A stretch of DNA of 64,000 nt from JALOLG01 sp963722415 (GTDB lineage Bacteria > Actinomycetota > Acidimicrobiia > Acidimicrobiales > Ilumatobacteraceae). Under the pieces are notes generated by a model that did not search any database, was not told the origin of the DNA, and saw nothing but the letters and a program-made list of their open reading frames with translations. Below, in pieces: positions 7,935-17,352 of this stretch. Every line of letters starts with the position of its first letter. Position 1 is the first letter of the stretch. The position numbers were made by a program, and so were the translations under genes. The DNA lies in the NCBI GenBank assembly GCA_963722415.1, contig CAVRNI010000035.1:1-64000 (forward strand), given 5' to 3'.

Positions 7935-9024
7935 GTGTCCTCGTCCAAACGTTCAGGGCGACCCGCCGCGAGGTGTGTCAGCGTGGGATGCGTGGGACTC
8001 ACTGGTGACGACCGTGACGGGCTGGGCGACCTGGTCGACCGGATCGCCGTCGAGGAGGGCTTGTCGGGTGTGATCCGGGTCGACCTCGACGGCAGCCTCG
8101 CCGTGCAACGGGCGTACGGGCTCGCGCACCGGGGCGTCGGTGTCCCGACGACGGTCGACACGCAGTTCTCGATCGCCAGCGGCTCCAAGGGGCTCACGGC
8201 GCTCACGGTGATGAGCCTGGTGGAGCGCGGCGAGCTCGGTTGGACACGACTGCCCGATCGGTGCTCGGCGCCGACCTGCCGCTGATCGACGACCGGGTCA
8301 CCGTCGAGCATCTCCTCGCCCACCGCTCGGGCATCGGCGACTACCTCGACGAGGACGAGCTCGACGACAACAACGACTACGTCCTGACCGTGCCGGTCCA
8401 CGAACTGGCGACCACCGAGCAGTTCCTCGCCGTCCTGGACGGTCATCCGATGAAGCACGAACCCGGCGCGAGCGTTTACCTACAGCAACGGCGGGTACGT
8501 GGTGCTGGCGCTGCTCGCCGAGCGGACGGCAGGAGTGCCATTCCATGAGCTCGTCGACCAGCGCGTCTGCCAGCCGGCCGGCATGACCGACACGTTGTTC
8601 CTGCGAACCGACGAACTGCCCGGCCGCGCCGCACACCACTACCTCGACGACGACGGGCTTGCGCACCAACGTGTTCCACCTTCCGGTGCGGGCCAACGGA
8701 GACGGCGGGATCTACACCACGGCGGCGGACGTCCACGCACTGTGGGACGCCCTGTTCGCCGGGCGGATCGTCTCCGTGGACACCGTCGCCGAGATGATGA
8801 GCCCACGCAGCGACGTGCCGGATCCCTCGATGCAGTACGGGCTCGGGTTCTGGCGCTACAAGTCAACCGACGCGGTGTCGCTCCACGGCTTCGACGCCGG
8901 CGTCGGTTTCGTCTCCGTCCACGATCGCGACGAACGATTCACCTACACCGTGCTGTCGAACAAGACCCGTGGTGCATGGCCGGTCAGTCAACGACTCGGC
9001 CCGTTGCTCGCGGCATCCACGTGA
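7935..9024 (+). pseudogene. Serine hydrolase of the beta-lactamase/PBP (class C-like) family, three frame breaks
   Basis: Pieces in successive frames rebuild a cytoplasmic-looking serine hydrolase of about 350 aa. FSIASGSKGLTALTV holds the SxxK nucleophile motif. VTVEHLLAHRSGIGDYL is the conserved LLxHxSGI segment. YSNGGYVVLALL holds the YxN motif, and LHGFDAGVGF near the C-terminus corresponds to the HxG motif. Frames change near 8243, 8472 and 8650, yet all motifs remain intact, so the lesions are recent or are sequence errors. Such proteins hydrolyse D-amino-acid peptides, esters or beta-lactams, and the substrate cannot be told. The start is uncertain: GTG codons at 7935, 7983 and 7992 are possible. 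Confidence 0.75.
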
Positions 9025-9073
9025 TCGTCGACACCGCGATGTGAGGGCAGCGGTCGCGTCATCTACCGCCGAC

Positions 9074-9262
9074 CTACGGTCGGTCGTCAGGGACGACATG
9101 GGACCCGACGTCACTCGGGGGTTCCGGTCGGGCGACCGCCTCGGAGTTGTCGATCGCCGACAGAGCGGTACGCAGGGCCGTCACGGCCGTTCGGTCGCGC
9201 TGCTTCATCGCGTCGGTGAGGGCGCGGCGCAGGCGAGCCCGCAACGCCTCGTCGACGGCCAT
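9074..9262 (-). pseudogene. GatB/YqeY-domain-like protein, N-terminal fragment
   Basis: The 62-residue frame begins MAVDEALRARLRRALTDAMK and continues RDRTAVTALRTALSAIDNSE, which matches the start of small YqeY/GatB-tail-like proteins of actinobacteria. Those are normally about 110-170 residues with a second helical domain. After about residue 42 the similarity is lost and the frame stops at 9074. It is convergent with the broken serine hydrolase. Truncation is inferred from the family length; a short functional variant cannot be excluded. Confidence 0.45.
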
Positions 9263-9303
9263 CGACGCACCGTAGAGGTTCGCCGTTTGGCAGGCTGTCC
9301 ACC

Positions 9304-10095
9304 GTGGACGACGAGGTGGTCGGCGATGCGGCGATGGAGTTGCTCGACATGCGGGCGAATCGTCGGGTGGTGGCCGACCTGCCGCTGCCTCTGCGGCCCC
9401 AGACGCTGGCCGACGCGTATGCGGTCCAGCACCGTCTGGTCGCCGCCCTTGCGGCGCAGGCTGATGGCCGGTGCATCGGCTACAAGGTCGCGTGTACCAA
9501 CGAGATCGCGCAGGCTGCCCTGCAGATCGATCGTCCGGTGTTCGGCCGACTCATGTCGCAGAGCACCTCGCCGAGCGGCACGACGCTCGCGGCCGACCAG
9601 TTCACGCATCGCGTCATCGAAGCCGAGTTCGCCTTCCGCGTCGGAATCGATGTCGAACCGGTCGACGGCGGCCACACGCATGCCACGGTCGCAGAGCACA
9701 TCGACGCGCTGATTCCGGGCATCGAGATCGTCGACTACCGGTTCGAGTCGTGGGCGGTCGGTGCGCTGCGCATCGTCGCCGACAACGCGATCCACGGTTG
9801 GTGGCTTCGTGGCGAGCCGGTCACGAACTGGCGCGGCCACGACCTCGCCGCGTCGGCGGTGTCGGTCACCCGCGATGGCGAGCTCGTCACGACCGGCTCG
9901 GGCGCGGCGGTGCTCGGTCATCCGCTCAACGTGATGGCTTGGCTGGCCGATGAGTTGCCCCGGTTCGGTCTTCGACTGCGTCGCGGTGACGTCGTCACGA
10001 CGGGCGTCGCGACCGATGTGTTCGAGGCCGGCGCGGGTGACTCGTGCGTGGCCGACTTCGGACCGTTCGGCAGAGTCACCGTCGCGTTCGACTGA
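9304..10095 (+). CDS. 2-keto-4-pentenoate hydratase-like (FAH superfamily)
   Basis: An intact 263-residue protein of the MhpD/2-oxopent-4-dienoate hydratase family, which adds water to 2-hydroxy-penta-2,4-dienoate in meta-cleavage pathways. Visible hallmarks are GRCIGYKVACTN (substrate/helix region), VIEAEFAFRVG with metal-binding acidic residues, ALIPGIEIVDYRFESW, and the C-terminal LRRGDVVTTGVATDVFEAG loop. The related decarboxylases and ureidoglycolate lyases share the fold, so the exact reaction is inferred. No other meta-cleavage genes are adjacent. The start is taken from the longest frame at 9304; no strong ribosome-binding site is visible. Confidence 0.8.
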   Translation: MDDEVVGDAAMELLDMRANRRVVADLPLPLRPQTLADAYAVQHRLVAALAAQADGRCIGYKVACTNEIAQAALQIDRPVFGRLMSQSTSPSGTTLAADQFTHRVIEAEFAFRVGIDVEPVDGGHTHATVAEHIDALIPGIEIVDYRFESWAVGALRIVADNAIHGWWLRGEPVTNWRGHDLAASAVSVTRDGELVTTGSGAAVLGHPLNVMAWLADELPRFGLRLRRGDVVTTGVATDVFEAGAGDSCVADFGPFGRVTVAFD

Positions 10096-10117
10096 CGACG
10101 GACTTGCGCGTCAGGGG

Positions 10118-10237
10118 CTAGATGAGTCTGCTGACGACGAAGACGATGAGCGATGCGGTCAGGAGCACGATCGCGACCGCCGCGAGGCCGTCTCGCCTCG
10201 CTCCCTCGCGGGCATCACGTTCAGGCACGTTGTTCAT
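10118..10237 (-). CDS. Possible very small single-helix membrane protein
   Basis: A 39-residue frame starting MNNVPERDAREGARRDG, followed by one hydrophobic helix (AAVAIVLLTASLIVFVV) and ending SRLI. Charged N-terminus plus one membrane span is a common layout for tiny actinobacterial membrane proteins. There is no clear ribosome-binding site and no family recognition. Confidence 0.35.
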   Translation of the reverse strand: MNNVPERDAREGARRDGLAAVAIVLLTASLIVFVVSRLI

Positions 10238-10376
10238 GTCGCTGGTCCCGTTCGTCGCACTCGTCACACACAGATTCTCGACCAAGACCCGAGGAGGTTT
10301 CAACGATCAGCGCTACCCATGGTCGAGCACTCGCGCTTCGCCGCCGACTCGGCTCGTCGGCACGTCGCGTTGTCGG

Positions 10377-10865
10377 TCATTCGCTGTACAGGACCTCGAA
10401 TCGCTCGAACACCGTCAGCATGTCCGGCTCGAACGCGAGCCCGATCGTCGGCAAGAACCGTTCGAAGAACTCCGTGTGGTCGGCGAGCCAGGATTGCCGC
10501 GTGCGATCGCCCTCACCTTCATCCCACGCAAACGCATCGTCGACGGACGACAACGGCCCGACACGAACGTCAGTCGTACGGAGCACGGCCCGCGCCCGGC
10601 CTTGACCATCCGTCGCGATCGACAACCCGCCTGGAACCGGCAGCGCGGTCTGATCCTGTTCGAGGTCGGCCAGCGCCGCAGCTGTGGCGCGCTTGGGTCC
10701 GTCGATGACAAGTGCGAGGAGTTCGTCGGCCAGCTCCCGGCTGTCGCCGAAGGGCTCGACCGCAGATGGCAACGAAGCCGACGGATCGACAACTCCGCTG
10801 GCGACAACGCGCGTCCAGAACGCTTCGACCTGCGCTACGTCAATCGGCGGGAGCGGAGTGGCCAC
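10377..10865 (-). CDS. ASCH domain protein
   Basis: About 162 residues beginning VATPLPPIDVAQVEAFW. The domain core reads ELLALVIDGPKRATAAALAD (the GxKxxT-like motif of ASCH domains), then ALPVPGGLSIATDGQGRARA, VRVGPLSSVDDAFAWDEGEG and WLADHTEFFERF. ASCH domains belong to the PUA-like fold, bind RNA or nucleosides, and include N4-acetylcytidine amidohydrolases. Cellular partners are unknown. The start is a GTG without an obvious ribosome-binding site, and the frame is open further upstream, so the N-terminus is tentative. The next gene on the same strand lies 35 bp upstream. Confidence 0.8.
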   Translation of the reverse strand: MATPLPPIDVAQVEAFWTRVVASGVVDPSASLPSAVEPFGDSRELADELLALVIDGPKRATAAALADLEQDQTALPVPGGLSIATDGQGRARAVLRTTDVRVGPLSSVDDAFAWDEGEGDRTRQSWLADHTEFFERFLPTIGLAFEPDMLTVFERFEVLYSE

Positions 10866-10900
10866 CCCATCGATGCTAGGAGCGACGACGAGGCGGAGGG

Positions 10901-11362
10901 TCAGTTGGCGAAGAGGCGTCGGAAGTCGACGCGGTAGATGTAGCCATCCCAACCGTCGGGTGTGAACTTCCCCGCTCGACTGGCATCCGCCAGCTCGGCG
11001 ATCAAGGCGCCCAACTCGGGCGCCGCTCCAACCCGCACGGCCTTGCCCTGTCCCATGATCGCGTGTTGGCTGTCGCACACGCTGAGTGCGATGCGATCGT
11101 TCGCGGCCAGGTTGCGGGCCAGCACTGACTTCGGCGTGACCGTGAAGAAGATCGAATCGCGGACACTGGCGGCGATGACGACGGCGGCGTGGGGTTGACC
11201 ACTCGAGTTGACAGTCGCGACGGTCGCGTTGCGCTGCGTGTTCACGAACTCGATGACCTGCTCCGCGGTCCACGACTCTTCGCGGAACAACGAACGGGTG
11301 AACTCGCTGGCGCTGGCGAGTGATGCGGCAATTGCATCGGAGATTCCAGCCACCACCAGCAC
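10901..11362 (-). CDS. Pyridoxamine 5'-phosphate oxidase-family protein
   Basis: An intact 153-residue FMN split-barrel protein. EQVIEFVNTQRNATVATVNSSG is trimmed here to its hallmark TVATVNSSGQPHAAVVI, the first strands of the barrel. FFTVTPKSVLARNLAANDRI follows, as in PNPOx/F420-binding homologues, and the C-terminus reads YIYRVDFRRLFAN. The reaction is unknown; related actinobacterial proteins use FMN or F420 or simply bind haem. It is followed after 35 bp by the ASCH gene, so the two may be co-transcribed. Confidence 0.82.
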   Translation of the reverse strand: MLVVAGISDAIAASLASASEFTRSLFREESWTAEQVIEFVNTQRNATVATVNSSGQPHAAVVIAASVRDSIFFTVTPKSVLARNLAANDRIALSVCDSQHAIMGQGKAVRVGAAPELGALIAELADASRAGKFTPDGWDGYIYRVDFRRLFAN

Positions 11363-11467
11363 GGTAGTCGTGCCGCTCCGTGGCGAGCGGACAGACTGGC
11401 GTGATCACTGGAGCTGCCCATTCCTCCACGGAGCCCGGATCGCGACACGAGCCGGCCTACGGACTGC

Positions 11468-11968
11468 GTGACGAGGGTCCTGCATTGGCTGACGGTGGTT
11501 GCCCTCCTCGCGCAGTTCACCATCGGATACACGCTCGATGCCGGCGGCAGTGGCCGCGGTCGGGGTCGGGGCCGCGGGGGTGACTCTGGCCGGGGGAGGG
11601 GCCGAGGTGGCGATCTCGAGGTCTTCGGTGAGGACCGGTTGCTCACCGCCCACGTCCTCGTGGGCGTGACGATCCTCCTGCTCGCTGTCGTCCGCCTCTC
11701 CTGGCGACGCCGCAGTTCGCTGCCGCCGTGGGCGGAAGGGCTCTCGGCACTGGAACGCACCATCGCCCACTGGACCGAACGCACCCTCTATCTGCTGTTG
11801 TTCGTCATCCCCCTCACCGGGCTCTGGCTCGTGCTGGTCTCCGACGACGCCTTGGCGCTCCACGTCGCCAGCCACATCGCGTTCTTCTGCGCCGTCGCTG
11901 CCCATCTCGGACTGGTCCTCAAGCACCAATTGATCGACCGCGACCGCCTGCTGCGGCGCATGCTCTGA
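11468..11968 (+). CDS. Cytochrome b561-family membrane protein with a Gly-Arg-rich loop
   Basis: A 166-residue membrane protein of the bacterial (CybB-like) b561 type, which carries haem b and passes electrons from quinol. Helix 1 starts VLHWLTVVALLAQFTIGY, helix 2 is LTAHVLVGVTILLLAVVRL, helix 3 is TLYLLLFVIPLTGLWLVL, and helix 4 is HVASHIAFFCAVAAHLGLVL, with the haem-ligand histidines in helices 1, 2 and 4. Between helices 1 and 2 lies an unusual run alternating Gly and Arg (about residues 25-50), encoded by G-rich repeats at 11545-11615. The start used is a GTG at 11468; the frame is open upstream to 11405. Confidence 0.82.
   Translation: MTRVLHWLTVVALLAQFTIGYTLDAGGSGRGRGRGRGGDSGRGRGRGGDLEVFGEDRLLTAHVLVGVTILLLAVVRLSWRRRSSLPPWAEGLSALERTIAHWTERTLYLLLFVIPLTGLWLVLVSDDALALHVASHIAFFCAVAAHLGLVLKHQLIDRDRLLRRML
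11545..11615 (+). repeat. G-rich low-complexity repeat coding for Gly-Arg dipeptides
   Basis: The segment contains many runs of three to five G in short register and encodes the alternating Gly-Arg loop of the b561 protein. Such G-runs could form a G-quadruplex on the coding strand and are prone to slippage. Confidence 0.6.
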
Positions 11969-12098
11969 CGTTGGCGGCACAACTGACTGAGACAAGGTAC
12001 GTTTCGCGTCGGGCGACAAGGTGCCCGTGATGCGCGGCCCATACTGATTCCGGGGACCCACCCGTCGGAGATCAAGCGTCGGAAGCGATGAACGGAAC

Positions 12099-12473
12099 AT
12101 GCCCACCACCATCAATCCCGTTGTCCACTACCGCGACCTCGACGCTGGGGCTCGTTTCCTCGTCGAATCGTTCGGCTTCGTGCAACACGCAGCGCACAAA
12201 GCCGACGACGGTTCCATCCAGTACGTCGAACTGTCCTTGAACGGAGCGCCGCTCGGGCTCGGGCCCCACACCGAGGGCTCGATGTTCGACACCGGCCCGG
12301 CCGTCGTCTACATCTCGCTCGACGAGGTCGACAGCACGCACGAACGAGCGCTCGCCGCCGGCGCCGAGATACTCATGGCGCCGACCGACCAGGAGTACGG
12401 GTCCCGAGACTTCGTGGCCAAGGACCACGAGGGCAACGTGTGGTGCTTCGGCACCTACCAGCCCAGCTGCTGA
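12099..12473 (+). CDS. VOC (glyoxalase/bleomycin-resistance) protein
   Basis: A 124-residue single VOC module pair: NPVVHYRDLDAGARFLVESF is the first beta-alpha-beta unit, and the second contains VYISLDEVDSTHERALAAGAEI and ends with FVAKDHEGNVWCFGTYQP. This D-x-EGN-x-W ending is typical of PhnB/YdeM-like VOC proteins. The metal-ligand positions are only partly conserved, so the catalysed reaction is unknown. Convergent with the epimerase gene 34 bp downstream; a GC-rich imperfect hairpin lies between them (about 12478-12503). Confidence 0.85.
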   Translation: MPTTINPVVHYRDLDAGARFLVESFGFVQHAAHKADDGSIQYVELSLNGAPLGLGPHTEGSMFDTGPAVVYISLDEVDSTHERALAAGAEILMAPTDQEYGSRDFVAKDHEGNVWCFGTYQPSC

Positions 12474-12507
12474 AGCGGACCGTCCGGGCGGCCGGAACGG
12501 TTGGGTG

Positions 12508-13272
12508 TCAGATCGGCCGGGTGAAGTCGCCGCCGACGTAGCGTCCGTCGAGGTCGTCGTCGTCCGATGGCGGCGTGCTCTCGATCTCGGACGCCCAGTC
12601 CTCGGCGTCGTCGCGTGGCTCGTAGCCGAGCGATCGGGCGGTGGCCAAGTCCCACCACGCGCGGGTGTTGCCCGAGATGCCGTAGACGACGGCGAACCCG
12701 AGGTCGGGCGAGCGCAGGCAGGCGTCGACGAGTCGGATGGCGTCGCCGTGTGACAGCCACGTCGACAGGTGGCGACGGGTCGTCGGACGTTCGCGAAAGC
12801 TGCCGATGCGGAGGCAGGCGACGCTGAGGCCGTGGCGGTCGTGGTACAGGCTGCACAAGGCCTCGCACGCCGCCTTGCCGAAGCCGTAGAAGGTGTCCGG
12901 TCGGGCCCGGGTATCCACCGCGAGCATCGGTGTCCGCGGCGCGAATCCGACGGCGTGGTTGCTGCTGGCGTACACCACGCGTTGGACACGGTGGGCCACC
13001 GCGGCATCGAGCACGCGATGGGTCAGGCCGATGTGGCTGACGACGGCCGTGTCGAAGTCGGTCTCGGAGGCGATGGCGGCGAGGTGCACGACGGCATCCG
13101 CACCGTCCATCAGATCGGCCAGCGCGTCCGCATCGCTCTCGAGGTCAGCCACGATCACGTCGTCGCCCGCGGCCACGACGTCGACGCCGCGCACGTCGTG
13201 GCCGGCGGCAACCAGCCCGGGCATCAGCACCCGTCCGATACGCCCCGCCGCCCCGGTGATCACAACGCGCAT
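12508..13272 (-). CDS. NAD-dependent epimerase/dehydratase (uronate dehydrogenase-like)
   Basis: A 254-residue extended SDR. The N-terminus MRVVITGAAGRIGRVL carries the GxxGxxG cofactor loop. VVHLAAIASETDF is the strand-4 motif, VVYASSNHAVGF supplies the catalytic Ser, and YGFGKAACEAL is the YxxxK pair. The RIGSFRERPTTRRHLSTWLS segment and overall length match uronate dehydrogenase-like proteins, which oxidise uronic acids to lactones. Substrate assignment is inference from the family. No sugar-acid genes are adjacent. The ATG at 13272 is the natural start because the cofactor loop begins at residue 7. Confidence 0.85.
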   Translation of the reverse strand: MRVVITGAAGRIGRVLMPGLVAAGHDVRGVDVVAAGDDVIVADLESDADALADLMDGADAVVHLAAIASETDFDTAVVSHIGLTHRVLDAAVAHRVQRVVYASSNHAVGFAPRTPMLAVDTRARPDTFYGFGKAACEALCSLYHDRHGLSVACLRIGSFRERPTTRRHLSTWLSHGDAIRLVDACLRSPDLGFAVVYGISGNTRAWWDLATARSLGYEPRDDAEDWASEIESTPPSDDDDLDGRYVGGDFTRPI

Positions 13273-13433
13273 GTCGACATGCTGACACGGGCGCGCACAC
13301 CATCATCCCCTCGGCGAGCAGTCGCACGACGCAGTCGGCGAGCGGGTGTGTTGTCACCTTGACAGACCCGAACGGAGACGTCACCGTCTGAACATCGATG
13401 TGCCATACATGAGCGGGCCGAGGAGGTACGCCG

Positions 13434-15282
13434 ATGGACCGTTACCCGCCGATCGCCGAGCACGGTCTGATCGGTGACTTGCAGACCGCCGCGTTGGTGA
13501 GCACCGACGGCACGATCGACTGGTTCTGTTGCCCACGCTTCGATGCACCGAGCGTGTTCGCGTCGCTGCTCGACCACGACAAGGGCGGCCGCTTTCGGAT
13601 CGCCGCCGAAGGCGATGACTGCGTCGTGCAGGCAGCTGTACTTTCCTGACACCGCGATCCTGATCACCCGATTCATGACCGCCGGCGGGGTCGGCGAGGT
13701 GATCGACTTCATGCCTGTCGACGAACCCGACCAGGCGACGGCCCGCCACCGACTCGTCCGGGCGGTGCGGTGTGTGCGCGGCGAGATGCGCTTCGTCCTC
13801 GAATGCGCTCCCCGGTTCGACTACGGCCGAGCAACCCATGACCTCGAGCTCACCGAGCACGGCGCGGTGTTCAGGACACCAGCTCTGCAGCTCACCCTGC
13901 ATGGACCGGCCGGCCTGGAGCGCCACGGCGACGACGTCCGCGCAACACTGACCCTGCAGGCAGGTGAGGTCGACGGCGTGGTGCTCGAGTCGGCCGACGC
14001 CACGCCACGCATCGTGCCGCCGTCGGAACTGCTGGCCATGTTCACCGAGACCGCCCGGTTCTGGCGCGGCTGGCTGGCCGGTTCGACCTACCGCGGCCGG
14101 TGGCGGGAGATGGTGAACCGTTCGGCCATCACGCTGAAGCTGATGACCTACGCCCCCTCCGGCGCGCTCGTCGCGGCGCCGACCGCCGCCTTGCCCGAAC
14201 AGATCGGCGGCGAACGCAACTGGGACTACCGCTACACCTGGATCCGAGACGCGTCCTTCTCCGTCCATGCCCTGCTCGGACTCGGGTTCACGGACGAGGC
14301 CGCGGCGTTCATGCGCTGGCTGCGCGACCGCACCGACGACCAGGCCGGCGAGGGATCGGGACCCCTGAAGATCATGTACCGGGTGGACGGCTCCTCCGAC
14401 CTGTACGAGGAGTCCCTGGATCACCTCGAGGGCTACCAGGGATCCAAGCCGGTCCGCATCGGCAACGGGGCAGCCGACCAGCTCCAGCTCGACATCTACG
14501 GGGAGATGCTGGACTCGATCTGGCTCGCCGACACGCACGGGATCCGGGTCGGCCACGCCGGCTGGACGAAGCTCGCCCAGCTCGCCGACTGGCTGTGCGA
14601 CCACTGGGACCAGCCAGACGAGGGCATCTGGGAGACCCGCGGCGGCCGCCAGCGGTTCACCTACGGGCGGCTGATGTGCTGGGTGGCCCTGGACCGGATG
14701 ATCCGCATGGCGAACGCGTCTGGGCGGCCGGCCGACCTCACCCGCTGGACCGGTGAACGCGACCGGATCTACGAGCAGATCATGGACGTCGGTTGGAACC
14801 CGAAACGCGGCGCGTTCACGCAACACGACAAGACCGACGTGCTCGACGCCTCCCTGCTGATGATGTCCCTGACGGGCTTCGTCGTGCCGACCGACCCGAT
14901 GTGGTTGTCGACCCTGGACGCGATCGAAGGCGAGCTCGTCTCCGACAGCCTCGTCTACCGTTACAACCCGAGCGCCTCCCCCGACGGGTTGCGCGGCGAG
15001 GAGGGCACGTTCTCGATCTGCACGTTCTGGTACGTCGACGCGCTCGCCCGCTCGGGAAGGCTGGAGCAGGCGCGGCTGACGTTCGAGAAGATGTTCACCT
15101 ATGCCAACCACCTCGGGCTGTACGGCGAGGAGATCGGACTGACCGGCGAGCAGCTCGGCAACTTCCCGCAGGCGTTCACTCACCTGTCCCTCATCAACGC
15201 CGCCATCAACCTCGACGACCAGCTCGATCACGGTTCTGGCCGCGACCCGGTTCGCCAGGTGGCCGGCAGGAATCTCAATTGA
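13434..15282 (+). CDS. Glycoside hydrolase family 15 protein (glucoamylase/trehalase-like), one frame break
   Basis: A protein of about 615 aa. It starts MDRYPPIAEHGLIGDLQTAA, typical of bacterial GH15 enzymes with an N-terminal beta-sandwich. The frame changes once near 13635, just after GDDCVV, and continues LYFPDTAILITRF. The catalytic (alpha/alpha)6 barrel shows RNWDYRYTWIRDASF (substrate binding) and LYEESLDHLEGYQGSKPVRI. The catalytic acid lies in the GEEGTFSICTFWYVDAL region, and the base segment reads GLYGEEIGLTGEQLGNFPQAF. Such enzymes split alpha-1,4 glucans or trehalose. A GAGGAGG ribosome-binding site (about 13418) precedes the ATG. The remainder is intact, so one indel, possibly a sequencing error, is the only lesion. 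Confidence 0.85.
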
Positions 15283-15338
15283 CTGGCTCGGCGAGCCTGA
15301 GCACGTCGTAATCGTGGAACAACAGAAGGAGAAACGAG

Positions 15339-15707
15339 ATGGCTGTCGATGACAAGGTCGTGATCGGCCAAACCCACGGATCGAACGATCCCGAGGCGGT
15401 GCTGATCGGCTACCTGCTCGGGGTCGAGGCGTTGCGCGCCGGCAAAGAGGTCCTGATGTGGCTCACCAAGGACGGTGTCTTCGTCGCGACGAAGGGATAC
15501 TCCGACGAAATCTCGGTGGAGGGCGCGCCATCGGTCAAGGACCTCCACGCCGAGTACATCGAGAAGGGCGGCCGGTTCTTCGCCTGCCCGGTGTGCGTCA
15601 AGACTCGCGGGCTCGAAGCGGCCGAGTGGGTCCAAGGCGCCGAGGTCAAGGGCGCGCCGTCGCTCTTCGAGTTCACGGCGGGTGGGGCGTTGACGTTCAA
15701 CTACTGA
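15339..15707 (+). CDS. DsrE-family protein
   Basis: A 122-residue DsrE/DsrF-like protein. KVVIGQTHGSNDPEAVLIGY is the first strand-helix unit, AGKEVLMWLTKDGVFVATKG the second, and GGRFFACPVCVKTRGL holds the CPxC cysteines that in this family can carry sulfane sulfur. A GGAG ribosome-binding site (AACAGAAGGAG) precedes the ATG at 15339. It follows the GH15 gene by 56 bp on the same strand. Its role is probably in sulfur transfer or redox, but no sulfur genes are nearby. Confidence 0.85.
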   Translation: MAVDDKVVIGQTHGSNDPEAVLIGYLLGVEALRAGKEVLMWLTKDGVFVATKGYSDEISVEGAPSVKDLHAEYIEKGGRFFACPVCVKTRGLEAAEWVQGAEVKGAPSLFEFTAGGALTFNY

Positions 15708-15738
15708 GCGGCGGAGATCGTGGTGGTCCTGTTCGCAC

Positions 15739-16191
15739 TCAGCGGCTGGTCGGCCAGGCGAGCCGGCTCTTGGCGAGCTTCTGCTCGACGGCCTCGACCA
15801 GCGCCTCGATCGAACCCCGGCAGTCGGCGAGCTCGGCCGAGTCGAGCACGGGAACGATCCCATCCACGGTCTCGGCGACGACTGCCGGCGCGCCGTCGCC
15901 GATCGCCGCTCGGACGGAGTCGGGCTGGTCGTCGCGGTGGTAGGTGTCGAACGGCACCGGGAGCGCCGACCGGCAGCGTGTCCACTCGGGTCGTTCGCGG
16001 ATCAATCCGTGGGTGATGTCGCAGAGCGAGCAGTGGGCACGGCCGAGCCGAGCATTGATCCAGTACGACAGCTCACCGCGCAACGTGCTGTCGGCGTCGT
16101 AGACGCCGACCAGGCGAACGATCGATCGTGTCGCGGGATCAGAACGAGGTCCCGTCGCTTCGGGCACGCGATCTGACGACGACACGCCCAC
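15739..16191 (-). CDS. Conserved hypothetical protein with HCxLCDITH motif
   Basis: About 150 residues. The central segment YDADSTLRGELSYWINARLG leads into RAHCSLCDITHGLIRERPEW, a CxxC-containing motif I recall from actinobacterial hypothetical proteins of this size. The C-terminal half is acidic with no clear domain. A thiol or metal-binding role is suggested only by the CxxC. The GTG at 16191 is taken as start; an internal GTG would shorten it by about 25 residues. It is convergent with the DsrE gene and divergent from the acyltransferase. Confidence 0.6.
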   Translation of the reverse strand: MGVSSSDRVPEATGPRSDPATRSIVRLVGVYDADSTLRGELSYWINARLGRAHCSLCDITHGLIRERPEWTRCRSALPVPFDTYHRDDQPDSVRAAIGDGAPAVVAETVDGIVPVLDSAELADCRGSIEALVEAVEQKLAKSRLAWPTSR

Positions 16192-16243
16192 ATGATGACC
16201 GGGTTCAGCGACTGGTGCAGCGTCGCGCGATACGGTCCGCGCG

Positions 16244-17298
16244 ATGTTCACCGCCGAACCGCGGGGGACACGGTGGAAACGACGCGCGTTGTCCATCCCG
16301 GCGATGCTGTGTGTGACTGCTGTGGGCATCATCACGCTGCCGATCACCCTGGCGGCCGCGGCGGCCGCTGATGTGATCCGGCTGCGCTTCAAGTTCCCAA
16401 CCGTGCGGGTCGCCCTGTTCCTCGCGCAATACGCGGTCAACGACAGCGTCGAGATCCTGCTCGCTGGTCCGCTCTGGGTCGTCGCCGGATTCGGTCGTCG
16501 CCTTCGCCGACCGGCGTCGGTCCGGCGCCACGAACGCCTCCAGGCCTGGTCACTCGATGTGCTCGCACGGCGCGCCGAGCGTCTGCTCGGCCTCCGTGTC
16601 GCGGTCGACCCTTCGACGCTCGACGTGCTGACGCCCGGACCCGTCATCGTGCTCAGCCGGCACGTGAACCTGGTCGACGCTTCACTCCCGTCGCTTCTGT
16701 ACCAACGGCTCGGGATGCGCAGCCGAGGCGTGATCATGGCCGAACTGCTCGCCGATCCTGGATTCGATCTGATCTATGGGCGAACCGGATCCGTGTTCAT
16801 CCCGCGGGACAACGGCGCTGAGGCACGCCACCTCGTCCAATCCCTCGCGGACGGTGTCGACCCCTCCACCGCTGTCATCATCTTCCCGGAGGGTCGGCTG
16901 TTCCGCGAGGAGCTCCGTCAGCGCTTGTTGCTCCGGCTCGCAGAAACCAGCCCTGAGCGATCGGCTCGTCTGTCCGAGATCCGACACGTGCTGCCTCCAC
17001 GTCCTGGCGGTGTGCTCGCGCTGCTCGATGTGCTGCCAACCGCGGACGTCGTGGTCATCGCCCACACCGGTCTCGATGAGTACGCGTCGTTCAGCGAGCT
17101 CGCCCGCTCCGTACCGCTGACCGAACCGATCCGCTGCATCGCATGGCGCATCCCGTCCTCCGACATCCCACGGCTGCCGAACAGCGCGTCGAGTGGCTCG
17201 ACGAGCAATGGCTGGCGATCGACCGGCACGTGGGGTCTACGACGCCCGCGAACCATCGAGCGCGGTCGAAACGCACGTCGGCACCAAACCAATCGTGA
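16244..17298 (+). CDS. 1-acyl-sn-glycerol-3-phosphate acyltransferase-like (PlsC domain), C-terminal frame break
   Basis: About 350 residues with an N-terminal membrane region (IPAMLCVTAVGIITLPITLA) and a PlsC acyltransferase domain. LSRHVNLVDASLPSLLY is the HX4D catalytic motif, with Asn-Leu-Val between; GRTGSVFIPRDNG follows, and IIFPEGRLF is the FPEG block that binds phosphate. Near 17168 the frame changes: the corrected reading AAEQRVEWLDEQWLAIDRHV is much more protein-like than the uncorrected Ser/Arg-rich tail and stops at 17298. It probably acylates lysophosphatidate or a related lipid at the membrane. No lipid operon is adjacent. Confidence 0.75.
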
Positions 17299-17352
17299 GG
17301 TGATTGACCCGCGTTCTGGGGCGTGAACGGTGGCGAGACGTACGATTCGGCG

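Noticed and set aside
11545..11615. Possible CRISPR-like or satellite array
   Set aside because: The repeat is in frame inside a coding gene and has no spacer structure. No CRISPR array or cas gene was seen anywhere in the window.
13381..15231. 616-residue open frame on the minus strand opposite the GH15 gene
   Set aside because: It is antisense to a clearly conserved enzyme, has Val/Gly/Arg/Asp-rich low-complexity text and no domain. High GC makes such long shadow frames common.
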